42,485 bases of DNA from Streptomyces tateyamensis. Its GTDB lineage: Bacteria > Actinomycetota > Actinomycetes > Streptomycetales > Streptomycetaceae. Of this stretch, positions 16,373 to 24,046 are shown piece after piece. The notes under the pieces are model-generated. The model was not told where the DNA came from and searched no databases. It saw only the letters and a program-made list of their open reading frames with translations. The translations under genes and the position numbers were made by a program. The DNA is taken from contig NZ_PYBW01000001.1 in the NCBI RefSeq assembly GCF_003205575.1, positions 1-42,485 on the forward strand. The letters run 5' to 3'. Position 1 is the stretch's first letter. Every line of letters starts with the position of its first letter.

Positions 16373-17271
16373 AGTTCCTCCCCTGAGCGCAGCAGGCGGC
16401 GCAGGTAGTAGAGCGTCAGCACGAGCAGCAACAGGATCGAGACGACGGCGACGGCCGCGCCCTGGCCGAAGGAGTTGCTGCTGAACGCCTTGGTGAAGGA
16501 CCAGATGCCGAGCGTGGTGGTCCCCTGGTTGGGGCCGCCCTGGGTGAGAATCCAGATCTGGGTGAAGACGTTGAAGTCCCAGATCACCGAGAGGATCGTG
16601 ACCAGCGCCAGGATCGGCCGCAGGAACGGCAGGGTGATCACCCGGAAAGCCGTCCACCCGCCGGCGCCGTCCAGCGCGGCCGCCTCGTAGTAGCTGCGCG
16701 GGATCTGCGACAGTCCCGCGTAGAGGGTCAGCGCGACGAACGGCACGGACTGCCAGACCACCAGCAGCCAGACCAGGGCGAAGGCGGAGGTCGGGCTGGT
16801 GGTCCAGTCGTGCTGCGTGAGGTCGCCGAACAGGCCGATCCGGCTCAACGCCCAGTTGGCGACGCCGTAGACGGGCTGGAAGAGCCACTGCCAGACGAGC
16901 GTGCCGGCCGCCGGCGGCATCGCCCAGGATGCGATCAGGCAGAGGGTGACGGCGCGCCGCAGGCGCGGGCCTAGGCGCATCATCATCATCGCCACCACCA
17001 GGCCGATGGCCAGGGTGCCGAGCACCAGAGCGGCACAGAAACCGGCCGTGCGCAGAAGCACCGGCACGAGTTGCGGATCGCGCCAGACGGCAAGGTAGTT
17101 GTCCGGCCCGGCCCAGCCGACCCGGCCGGTGAACAGGCTGCGCAGCCCGTAGTCCTGGAACGAAATGACACCGAGACGGGCGAGCGGGTAGCCGAGCACC
17201 AGCGCCAGTACCGCGGTGGCCGGCAACAGCAACAGGTAGGGCAGGGAGCGAGGTTCGCGGGTCGCGGCCAT
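16369..17271 (-). CDS. Sugar ABC transporter permease (MalF/DasB-like)
   Basis: A 300-residue permease with six helices, the first being LPYLLLLPATAVLALVLGYP, and an EAA loop YYEAAALDGAGGWTAFRVIT. The start at 17271 lies 2 bp after the stop of the binding-protein gene, so translation is probably coupled. It forms the membrane channel with the following permease. Confidence 0.94.
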   Translation of the reverse strand: MAATREPRSLPYLLLLPATAVLALVLGYPLARLGVISFQDYGLRSLFTGRVGWAGPDNYLAVWRDPQLVPVLLRTAGFCAALVLGTLAIGLVVAMMMMRLGPRLRRAVTLCLIASWAMPPAAGTLVWQWLFQPVYGVANWALSRIGLFGDLTQHDWTTSPTSAFALVWLLVVWQSVPFVALTLYAGLSQIPRSYYEAAALDGAGGWTAFRVITLPFLRPILALVTILSVIWDFNVFTQIWILTQGGPNQGTTTLGIWSFTKAFSSNSFGQGAAVAVVSILLLLVLTLYYLRRLLRSGEEL

Positions 17272-17273
17272 GG

Positions 17274-18569
17274 TCAGGAGGCGGCGTTCAGCGCGTGGTC
17301 GAGGTGGGCGTCGAAGTCCTTGGCAGCTTGGGCGGGCGTCTTGCGGCCGGTGGCGACGTCGGCGAAGAACTGGTTGATCGACAGGTCGCTCTCGACCGTG
17401 GCCCAGCCGGCGGTGGCGGGGGTGCCGACGCTGCTGTGCGCGGCCTGCAGGAACGCGGCCGAGGTGGGCGGCAGTTGGCTGACCGCCGAGTCGAGCAGCT
17501 GGGTGGAGACCGGGGTCCAGTGGTCGGTGCCGACGACGGCGCTGGTCTGGATCGCCGGGCTGGCGGCCGTCTTGAGGTAAGCCAGGGCCAGCTGCCGGTT
17601 GCGGCTCTTGGCGGCGACCGCCAGGTCGGAGCCGCCGAGGAAGACGGGCTGGCTGTGGCCGGGCTGGGTGACGCTCGGGAACGCGAAGGTGCCGATCTGG
17701 TCCTTCATCCCCGGGTTGTCCTTGAGGATGGTGTTGACGGTGCTGTCCACCACGGTGGCGGCGCTGCCCTGGGCGAACATCGCGTCCTGATCCGGATTCT
17801 TGATGTCGACGTTGCGCGAGGCGGCCGGCGAGTAGGCGTTCTGGAAGTCCTTCCAGGCGGTCAGGCCGCGCTGTGCGGCCGCGGATTCGAGTTGGCCGGT
17901 CCACTTGCCGCTGCCGTCCTTGGTAGCCAGCTGACCGCCGGCGTCCCAGATGAACTGGAGGGCGGCGAACCAGTACTGTCCGGGCAGGTAGATGGCGGAG
18001 AAGTTCGGTGCGGGGTTGCTCGCCTTCAGCGCGTCCAGGTCCTGGGTGAACTCGGCGAAGGTGGTGGGCGGGGCGGTGATTCCGGCCTTGGCCCAGAGTG
18101 CCTTGTTGTAGACCACCGCGCGGTTGCCTGCGAAGAGCGGAGCGGCGTAGAGCTTGCCGTCGACGGTGGCCGGGTCGACCAGGCCGGGCAGCCACTGCTG
18201 GCCGGCGGTCAGGTCGGCGCGATCGGCGGTCAGATCGGCCAGACCGCCGTTGGCGGCGAACAGCGGCACGTCGGTGTTGCCGAGGTCGATCACATCCGGC
18301 GGGTTGTCCTGGGCCAGCGCGGTGCTGATCCGGGCGTTGATGTCGGCCCACTCCTGGATCTGCACGGTCACCTTGGCGCCGGTGGCCTGCTCGAACGCGG
18401 CGTTGACCGCCTTCACGGAGTCGGCGGTCAGATCGCCGTCCATCAGCCAGACGGTCAGCGACTTGGACGACGCGGAGGCGGGCGCCGCGTTGCCGCCGCT
18501 GCCGCAGGCGGCGGTGAGCAGGGCGATGGACAGGCCGCAGGCGGCAGCTGCGAGGGATCTGGAACGCAT
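17274..18569 (-). CDS. Sugar ABC transporter substrate-binding lipoprotein (DasA-like)
   Basis: A 431-residue family 1 binding protein with a lipobox ending at Cys22 (LTAAC). The mature part begins KSLTVWLMDGDLT and contains many exposed aromatics typical of oligosaccharide binders. The start at 18569 has AAGGAG 7 bases upstream; 44 in-frame codons further upstream do not form a signal peptide. It heads the operon that continues with two permeases, GH20 and GntR genes, the set known for N,N'-diacetylchitobiose uptake in Streptomyces. The ligand is inferred from that context. Confidence 0.93.
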   Translation of the reverse strand: MRSRSLAAAACGLSIALLTAACGSGGNAAPASASSKSLTVWLMDGDLTADSVKAVNAAFEQATGAKVTVQIQEWADINARISTALAQDNPPDVIDLGNTDVPLFAANGGLADLTADRADLTAGQQWLPGLVDPATVDGKLYAAPLFAGNRAVVYNKALWAKAGITAPPTTFAEFTQDLDALKASNPAPNFSAIYLPGQYWFAALQFIWDAGGQLATKDGSGKWTGQLESAAAQRGLTAWKDFQNAYSPAASRNVDIKNPDQDAMFAQGSAATVVDSTVNTILKDNPGMKDQIGTFAFPSVTQPGHSQPVFLGGSDLAVAAKSRNRQLALAYLKTAASPAIQTSAVVGTDHWTPVSTQLLDSAVSQLPPTSAAFLQAAHSSVGTPATAGWATVESDLSINQFFADVATGRKTPAQAAKDFDAHLDHALNAAS

Positions 18570-18694
18570 GGGGGTTCTCCTTGCGAGGGGGCAGGCCACG
18601 GGGACCGCGGAGCACGGGGCAGGAGGCAGGGGGCATCCGAGGGAGGACATGCTGCTGAGGAGCGCGGTGCGGACGCCGCGGTGCTGGACGCCGA

Positions 18695-18723
18695 CCCTCA
18701 CACAAGACCACTGGTCACGTCAA
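18695..18723 (-). promoter_or_regulatory. Predicted promoter of the Das-like operon with operator in the spacer
   Basis: On the minus strand, TTGACG (18718-18723), 17-nt spacer, TGAGGG (18695-18700). The palindrome GACCACTGGTC (18706-18716) lies inside the spacer, where a bound repressor would block RNA polymerase. The -10 is weak. Confidence 0.5.
18706..18716. promoter_or_regulatory. Putative GntR operator box A
   Basis: GACCACTGGTC: 5-bp arms around a central C. It contains the half-sites ACTGGTC and GACCACT known from DasR sites, but in overlapping rather than the classical facing order. Confidence 0.55.
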
Positions 18724-18757
18724 GATGCGCGGTTCGCAGCGATCAACTTGCGCTAGT

Positions 18758-18803
18758 TCAAGGCAAATCACGCCTTGACAGCTAGGTTCGCTGCCGTCAC
18801 CTT
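18758..18803 (+). promoter_or_regulatory. Predicted promoter region of the CBM3-GH16 gene
   Basis: An inverted repeat (TCAAGGC 18758-18764, GCCTTGA 18772-18778) overlaps a perfect -35 box TTGACA at 18775-18780; a weak -10 (CACCTT) follows at 18798-18803. The repeat could be a second operator or simply part of the promoter. Confidence 0.4.
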
Positions 18804-18828
18804 GGACGACAACCGGAAGCGTCAGACG

Positions 18829-18837
18829 ACCACTGGT
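18829..18837. promoter_or_regulatory. Putative GntR operator box B
   Basis: ACCACTGGT, the same 9-bp core as box A, downstream of the predicted CBM3-GH16 promoter. Confidence 0.5.
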
Positions 18838-18933
18838 AAGCCTCCGACTGCACTAGATCTCGATCCATCCCCTCCGCCCACCGCGCGTGCCGGCCCGCGG
18901 CGCGGACCCCTCCCCTTCCCCACGAGGAGAACC

Positions 18934-20385
18934 ATGGACCACGTCCGCCCCCACCCCCGCACCGGCCACAAGCGACTCGCGCTGGTCGCCGCCGCCTCGC
19001 TCGCCTGCGCGGCGACCGTGCTGCTCCCCACCCTGAACCACGCGCAGGCCGCGACCCCCGCGCTCACCGTGCAGTACAAGACCACCGTCACTTCGGCCTC
19101 GGCCGACGAGATCGACCCGTGGCTGCAGGTGGTCAACACCACCACCAGCCCGGTCGACCTCAGCACCGTGACACTGCGGTACTACTTCACTGCCGACACC
19201 CCCGGCTCCTACACGTTCCAGTGCGCCTGGGCGGTACCCGGCTGCTCCACCCTGACCGGCACCGTGGTCGCCCTCGCGAACCCGACCGCGACCGCCGACC
19301 ACTACCTGCAGATCTCGTTCAGCTCCGGCTCACTGGCGCCCGGTGCGAGCACCGGCGAGCTGCAACTGCGGCTGCACCGCGCGGACTGGCAGAACGTCAA
19401 CCAGGCCAACGACTACTCCTTCAACGCCGCCGACACGTCCTACACACCGTGGAGCCAGGTCACCGCCTACCGCGGCGGAACCCTGGTCTGGGGCACCGAG
19501 CCCGGTGGCGCCACCCCGCCCACCGGCAGCCCCACCGGCACGCCCACCGCCTCACCCACTGCCTCGCCCTCCGCCTCGCCCACCGGCCCGGGCGGCGGCA
19601 CGCCGAGCGCCGTGCTGTTCGACGACTTCTCGTACACCGGCCCCAACGACCCGAACCTGGCCGCCCACGACTGGAAGGTGCGCACCGGTGCCGGCGGCCC
19701 CGGCGTGCAGAACACCTGGTCGGCCAACGGCATCAGCTTCCCGGCCGACGCCGGTGCGCAGGGCGGCCATGTGATGGACCTGACCGCGACCACCGACGGC
19801 ACTACCAACGGCACCACCCAGGCCGAGATCGACACCGTGCAGCAGAAGTTCCAGGAAGGCACCTACGCCGCCCGGGTCTACTTCAATGACAGGCCGACCA
19901 CCGGCGCCAACGGCGACCACGTCAACGAAACCTTCTACACCATCACGCCCGACAACTCGCTCTACAGCGAGGACGACTTCGAGTACCTGCCCAACGGCGG
20001 CTGGGGCGGCCCGGCCAACTCCATGTACACCACCACCTGGTACAGCGCCGACGCGATGGACCGGGTCACCCAGGACACCCAGGCCAGCCTGCAGGGCTGG
20101 CACACCCTGGTCGCGACCGTGGCCGGCGGCGCCGTCACCTACTACATCGACGGCAAGCAGGTCTTCTCCAGCAGCGGCAAGTACTACCCCCGCGAGCCGA
20201 TGACCATCGACTTCAACGAGTGGTTCATCGACCTGCCCTTCACCGGCGCCCGCAGCTGGGACCAGAAGGTCAACTGGGTCTACTTCGCCAAGGGCGTGGC
20301 CCAGTCCCCCACGGACGTGCAGAACGCCGTCAACGGCTACTACGGCGCCGGCACGCACTTCACCGACACCGTCCCCAACGGCTAG
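18934..20385 (+). CDS. Secreted CBM3 - GH16-like glycoside hydrolase
   Basis: A 483-residue exported protein. Signal peptide 1-40 (cleavage near AQAA), a family 3 carbohydrate-binding module (about 46-188, start LTVQYKTTVTS), a Thr/Ser/Pro linker of short TASP repeats (191-219), and a C-terminal concanavalin-like GH16 domain (about 227-460). The likely catalytic motif is ExDxE as EDDFE (Glu346, Asp348, Glu350), the lichenase-like form without the beta-bulge. GAGGAG precedes the ATG at 18934 by 5 bases. CBM3 binds crystalline cellulose or chitin; the divergent Das-like operon and shared operator boxes hint at a chitin-containing wall as substrate, but the GH16 specificity cannot be read from sequence. 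Confidence 0.9.
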   Translation: MDHVRPHPRTGHKRLALVAAASLACAATVLLPTLNHAQAATPALTVQYKTTVTSASADEIDPWLQVVNTTTSPVDLSTVTLRYYFTADTPGSYTFQCAWAVPGCSTLTGTVVALANPTATADHYLQISFSSGSLAPGASTGELQLRLHRADWQNVNQANDYSFNAADTSYTPWSQVTAYRGGTLVWGTEPGGATPPTGSPTGTPTASPTASPSASPTGPGGGTPSAVLFDDFSYTGPNDPNLAAHDWKVRTGAGGPGVQNTWSANGISFPADAGAQGGHVMDLTATTDGTTNGTTQAEIDTVQQKFQEGTYAARVYFNDRPTTGANGDHVNETFYTITPDNSLYSEDDFEYLPNGGWGGPANSMYTTTWYSADAMDRVTQDTQASLQGWHTLVATVAGGAVTYYIDGKQVFSSSGKYYPREPMTIDFNEWFIDLPFTGARSWDQKVNWVYFAKGVAQSPTDVQNAVNGYYGAGTHFTDTVPNG

Positions 20386-20387
20386 GC

Positions 20388-20505
20388 CTGTCGACCGCAG
20401 GGTTGTTGACGCGGCTGAACGGGAGCCGGCCTGCGAGCGCGATGTAGCAGCGGTAGTAGCCGTACGTGTGGAGGAAGCCGGTCAGGGCCAGTGAGCGCTC
20501 GTCGC
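20388..20505 (-). pseudogene. C-terminal remnant of an IS481-family transposase
   Basis: The minus-strand translation contains FLHTYGYYRCYIALAGRLPF followed by SRVNN, which matches the C-terminal pattern of IS481-type integrases (W/FLHxYNxHRxHxAxxGxxPxSRVNN). Only about 40 codons remain; the DDE core is absent. No terminal repeats or intact element were found nearby. Confidence 0.6.
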
Positions 20506-20521
20506 TACTGGCCCTGACCGG
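20478..20521. terminator. Perfect 15-bp hairpin downstream of the CBM3-GH16 gene
   Basis: CCGGTCAGGGCCAGT (20478-20492) pairs perfectly with 20507-20521, loop 14 nt. It can terminate the CBM3-GH16 transcript, but one arm lies inside the IS481 remnant, so it may also be a rearrangement scar. The rest of 20522-20723 holds nothing I recognise. Confidence 0.6.
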
Positions 20522-20723
20522 ACCTCTGGATGCTGTTGGTGATCTTCAGTGAAGAGACACCCTCGCCCAAGGCCCTCGCCACGGGCACGTACGGCATCAG
20601 CCCGTCCGGCCGCGCGCGTGTTGACGCCGCCGACGGGCCGACACATCCCGAACAGCACAGTCGAGACGTCAGTCAGCCGAGGGATCAGACCCATCAGCGA
20701 CATCACCTCGAACGTCATCACTG

Positions 20724-21233
20724 TCAGCCGAGGGCGATCGAGTTCCCGGACACCGTAACCTTGGCCGCCGGCAGCGGCTGGGTGGCCGGTCCGTTCGCCA
20801 CGCTACCGTCAGCGATCTTGAACTTGCTCCCGTGGCACGGGCAATTGATCATCCCGTCGGACACGTCCTGGACCGCGCAACCTCGATGGGTGCAGATCGC
20901 GGAGAACGCTTTGAACTCGCCCGGGGTGGGCTGAGTGACGACGATCCGCTGTTGCGGGAAGACCCTACCGCCACCCACGGGGATGTCGGAGGTGCTGGCC
21001 AGCGGGGCGCCGCCGGTGGCGGGCGACTGGCTGGCGGCCGGAGCGGGGCTGCCGGAGGCCGGCGGCGCGGACGCCGCCGTTGTCGCGGCGTCGCCGGCGG
21101 ACGGGGGCTGCGCCGCGGTCGGCTTGCCGCTTCCCGAGCAAGCGGCCAACGCCGCCGCCAATCCGGTGCCGCCCACCGCCGCCATCACCGTGCGACGGGC
21201 CGGAACTGCGGTGGGGTTGGGGTTCTGTGCCAT
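20724..21233 (-). CDS. Rieske [2Fe-2S] Tat lipoprotein
   Basis: A 169-residue exported iron-sulfur protein. The N-terminus has an Arg pair (ARRTVM) typical of Tat substrates and a lipobox ending at Cys32 (LAAC), then an Ala/Ser/Pro linker to about residue 78 and a Rieske domain. The cluster ligands are in CTHRGC (Cys114, His116) and CPCHGS (Cys131, His134), with Cys119 and Cys133 placed for the usual disulfide. It belongs to the small stand-alone Rieske proteins common in Streptomyces, whose redox partner is unknown. It stands alone, with decayed sequence on both sides; the ribosome site is weak (AGGA). Confidence 0.92.
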   Translation of the reverse strand: MAQNPNPTAVPARRTVMAAVGGTGLAAALAACSGSGKPTAAQPPSAGDAATTAASAPPASGSPAPAASQSPATGGAPLASTSDIPVGGGRVFPQQRIVVTQPTPGEFKAFSAICTHRGCAVQDVSDGMINCPCHGSKFKIADGSVANGPATQPLPAAKVTVSGNSIALG

Positions 21234-21457
21234 GGAACGATCCTGTTCGGTGGAGAGGGCCGGCAGCCGGACAGCGGTCAACCTGCTGTCGACTGCCCGC
21301 GTTCTACCGGACATACGTCCACCGGGCCCGGTTCGATCAATGAGGCGGATGAATTTTTGAAGCCGCGTCTGCGCGCGGCGGTCGCCGGTGCACGCTGGGC
21401 CGGCGCCAGCGGGCCCGAGGACACGGCGTCCCCCACGTTCCTGGGGCTCAGCGGACC

Positions 21458-21650
21458 TCAGCCGGTCCGCAGCCCGGCGACGGCTTCGGCCCGGAGGCGG
21501 CGGTAGAAGGCGAGGCGGTCGGTGTCGAAGCCGCGCGGGCCGGACTCCACGATCAGCAGCAGGCGTAGGTAACACCGATAGAGGGCCAGTGCCGCAAGTC
21601 GGGGCTGAAGTTGATGGTGCCTCCCGCGCCCCGTTGTACCCCGCGACGAG
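21458..21650 (-). pseudogene. C-terminal remnant of an unidentified protein
   Basis: A minus-strand frame encodes RLAALALYRCYLRLLLIVES and continues about 25 codons to a stop at 21458, with good codon bias. The upstream part (DLVAGYNGA) continues in a different frame, pointing to a frameshifted, truncated gene. Family not recognised. The stretch 21234-21457 holds no gene that I can see. Confidence 0.35.
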
Positions 21651-21675
21651 GTCGCTGTCCGGCCCGGCGTCACCA

Positions 21676-21780
21676 CCGATCGACGGCCCCTTCGGTCGGT
21701 CAAGCGCGGTCGTGGAGCGTGACCTGGTAGCCGTCGGGGTCGGCGAAGGTGAAGGTCCGGCCGAAGGGGCCGTCGATCGG
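21676..21780. repeat. 24-bp inverted repeat at the 3' end of the VOC gene
   Basis: Positions 21676-21699 are an inverted copy (23/24) of 21757-21780, which lies inside the VOC coding region. The outer copy sits immediately after the stop codon. It could form a hairpin with a long loop or mark a small inverted duplication. Confidence 0.6.
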
Positions 21781-22068
21781 CGCGGAGACGACGGTGTGGC
21801 CGTCGGCGACGATCGCGTCGTGGATGGCCTGGACGTCGGTGGCGTGGAGCCAGATCGCGGCACCGATGCCGGGTTGAGCGACGGATGCGATGTCGGTGCC
21901 GGGAATGACGTAGCGGAGTGCGAACGCGATCGGCTTCGTCTCGAAGACCACGGCGTGCGGCGGTCCGGCCGGCGAGCGGACGAGGCCCAGGTACTGCTCG
22001 TAGAACGCCTGCGAAGCGTCGAGGTCGCGCACGTGGAGCGAGATGAAGTCGGGGCCGGTGGCGGGCAT
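21700..22068 (-). CDS. VOC-family (glyoxalase/dioxygenase-like) protein
   Basis: A 122-residue vicinal-oxygen-chelate protein with two beta-alpha-beta-beta-beta modules (FISLHVRDLDASQAFYEQYL at the start; FTFADPDGYQVTLHD at the end). Such proteins detoxify aldehydes, bind antibiotics or cleave aromatic rings; which applies is not readable here. AAGGAG lies 7 bases before the ATG. It is divergent from a MarR gene, sharing 62 bp with a large palindrome, so it is probably the target of that regulator. Confidence 0.88.
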   Translation of the reverse strand: MPATGPDFISLHVRDLDASQAFYEQYLGLVRSPAGPPHAVVFETKPIAFALRYVIPGTDIASVAQPGIGAAIWLHATDVQAIHDAIVADGHTVVSAPIDGPFGRTFTFADPDGYQVTLHDRA

Positions 22069-22087
22069 GGTGACACTCCTTCGGTCG

Positions 22088-22131
22088 TGTCAGTTTCCTG
22101 ACATACATCAACGTATGTCAGAATGCTGACA
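22088..22131. promoter_or_regulatory. 44-bp nested palindrome, MarR operator
   Basis: The inner arms CTGACATAC (22098-22106) and GTATGTCAG (22113-22121) are perfect; outer TGTCAG (22088-22093) and CTGACA (22126-22131) extend the symmetry. The right arm overlaps the marR start codon, and the whole fills the divergent promoter region. Confidence 0.8.
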
Positions 22132-22589
22132 TGAGTCAAGAAGGTGTCGGCGTCAACCTGGAGACGTCACTGGGCTACCTGCTCAAAGAAGCGTCGAGCG
22201 CGCTTCGCACGGCCATGGAGGAAGTGCTGCGGCCGCTCGGGATGAGCGTGACGCACTACTCCTGCCTCGAACTGCTGGCGCAACGCCCGGGCTTGTCGAA
22301 CTCCGAGCTCGCGCGAGGCGCGTTCGTCACACGGCAGACGATGAACGTGCTGCTCCAGGCCCTTGAACGAGACGGCTACGTGACCAGACCCGCGGAAGCA
22401 CCCGTCGGCAAGGTGCTTCCCACGCGGCTCACAGCGAGCGGCCGACGAAGCCTCCAGAAGGCGAGCGCAGCCGTCCGATCAGTCGAGGCCCGAATGCTGG
22501 CCGACCTGACCGCGACCGAGCGGTCAGACGCGTTCCGGATCCTGCAGAGCATGATCCATTCCCTGCATGGCGACAACGAGCCCGCATAG
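22131..22589 (+). CDS. MarR-family transcriptional regulator
   Basis: A 152-residue winged-helix regulator. The DNA-binding core is LSNSELARGAFVTRQTMNVL (about residues 61-80), followed by the wing around PVGKVLPTRLT and a C-terminal dimer helix. No Shine-Dalgarno sequence precedes the ATG, which overlaps the palindromic operator, so a leaderless or near-leaderless transcript is likely. It should repress both itself and the divergent VOC gene. Confidence 0.9.
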   Translation: MSQEGVGVNLETSLGYLLKEASSALRTAMEEVLRPLGMSVTHYSCLELLAQRPGLSNSELARGAFVTRQTMNVLLQALERDGYVTRPAEAPVGKVLPTRLTASGRRSLQKASAAVRSVEARMLADLTATERSDAFRILQSMIHSLHGDNEPA

Positions 22590-22619
22590 CTCGTTCCGCG
22601 GCGCGCGCCTCGTCGCACT

Positions 22620-22865
22620 CGGACGGCCTGGCCCAGGGCTGCCCGACGGGTAGAGGTGGAGGCCGGCCGCGTCGGCCACCGGCAGCCCACACGACCGTGG
22701 GTCGGGCAACGCCGGCAGGTCGAGGCCGAGTGCTTCGAGGATCGCGCGGCGCCGCGCGTCAACCGGGTCTTCGCCGTCCTCGGCCACGCCGCCGGGCGGC
22801 CGGTGCTGGAGTCCGGCCTCCCGCTTGCGGCGGATCAGGCAGCGGCGGCCGTCGGCCGTCGTGGA
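22620..22865 (-). pseudogene. Nudix hydrolase remnant
   Basis: A minus-strand frame reads TADGRRCLIRRKREAGL and then a Nudix box GGVAEDGEDPVDARRRAILE. The canonical REUXEEXGU has become RAILEALGL, losing two of the metal-binding glutamates. There is no start codon or signal before it, and the end drifts into non-coding sequence. It abuts the 3' end of the saccharopine-dehydrogenase-like gene. Confidence 0.5.
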
Positions 22866-22874
22866 GCGTCGCGG

Positions 22875-23912
22875 TCAGCCGTGTTGCGGGTGGAGGTCGA
22901 GTGCGATGTGCGGGGCGAGTGCGCGCAGGAAGTCCGGGGCGTCGAAGATCTCGCCGGCGGGGGCGACGCCGGCGGTCTTGGTGCGTCCGGTCAGGACGCG
23001 GTCGAGGGCTTCGACGACCAAGGGTGCCGTGATGGCGTAGATGTCCCGACCGCTGGCCGTGGCCCGGCGTTCGACTCCGCTGGAGCGCACGACGGCGTCG
23101 ACGAGGAAGGTCTGGTCCGAGCGTCCGCTGCGGTCGGCGGCGGTCGGTGCCGGTGTGTCGGAGGCGGCGATGTCGCGGACGGCCTCGGTGGTCATGTAGG
23201 TGGTCACGTCGGGGATGGCCAGGTGCTGGGGGACCGTGACGACGTCGGCCATCGTGAACTCCCCGATCACCTCACGCACTCCCAACGGTTCCGGGAAGGT
23301 CCACCGAAGGACGGGCGCGGCGTCGGTGCGCCGCTCCCACTGGCCCCCGCCGTAGCGCAGGCGGACGTCGCCGCGGCGCTCGCGGGAGACGGCACCGGAC
23401 AGGCGGGTGCCGGCGCTGGGGTGCCAGCTGCTGAGTGCGTAGGCGATGTGGGCCTCGTCGGCCGCGGTCCAGTCACCCATCGCCGCAGTGGCCAGCAGGT
23501 CGCCGAGACCGCCGAAGAAGGCCATGGCCGGGACGATCACCGCCCCCGCTTCCCGCGCCCGCTCGCGGTAGTGGGCGAAGGTGTCGAGGTTGGCCTCGAG
23601 CTCGGCGGCCACGTCCAGGTACGGGATCTTCGCGCGGAGCGCGGCTTCGATCACCGGCCCAGTGGTCGTCGCGAAGGGGCCGGCGCAGTTGATGACCGCC
23701 GCCGTCCCCCGCAGGGCCCGGTCCAGCGAGGCCGCATCCTCGACCGTCGCCACCCGGGCCTTGAGGCCGTGCTCGTCGGCCAACCCCCGCAGCGCCCGGG
23801 CGTTGCGGCCGGAGGGCACCGGGACGTATCCGCGCGCGGCCAGTTCCGTGACCACGAACCGTCCGGTGTGGCCGTACGCGCCGAACACCGCGACCTGCTG
23901 ACCTGACTCCAT
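22875..23912 (-). CDS. Saccharopine dehydrogenase-like NAD(P)-binding oxidoreductase
   Basis: A 345-residue protein with an N-terminal Rossmann fold (VAVFGAYGHTGRFVVTEL; dinucleotide loop GAYGHTG at residues 11-17) and the saccharopine-dehydrogenase-like C-terminal region (start of the second half PAMAFFGGLGDLLA). In actinobacteria most such stand-alone proteins have unknown substrates rather than being true lysine-pathway enzymes. It is divergent from a GlxA-type activator 134 bp away, which may control it. Confidence 0.85.
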   Translation of the reverse strand: MESGQQVAVFGAYGHTGRFVVTELAARGYVPVPSGRNARALRGLADEHGLKARVATVEDAASLDRALRGTAAVINCAGPFATTTGPVIEAALRAKIPYLDVAAELEANLDTFAHYRERAREAGAVIVPAMAFFGGLGDLLATAAMGDWTAADEAHIAYALSSWHPSAGTRLSGAVSRERRGDVRLRYGGGQWERRTDAAPVLRWTFPEPLGVREVIGEFTMADVVTVPQHLAIPDVTTYMTTEAVRDIAASDTPAPTAADRSGRSDQTFLVDAVVRSSGVERRATASGRDIYAITAPLVVEALDRVLTGRTKTAGVAPAGEIFDAPDFLRALAPHIALDLHPQHG

Positions 23913-24046
23913 GAGACTTCACCCCGTGCACTCGAACGCCCGCGCCCGCTGCGCTGTGGTTGCGCTGCGGTCTGACACCCTCATCCTGTCCTCGCGGCAG
24001 CACCCGCACGAGCGTCGGAAACGACAGTGGGCGTACAGTTTCGGAC

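Noticed and set aside
18700..18723. A full classical DasR site
   Set aside because: Only half-site matches (ACTGGTC, AGTGGTCT) are present and their order is overlapping; called instead a GntR-type box with lower confidence.
20482..20721. A 79-codon minus-strand frame upstream of the IS481 tail
   Set aside because: Its translation resembles no transposase segment and runs in a different frame from the recognisable tail.
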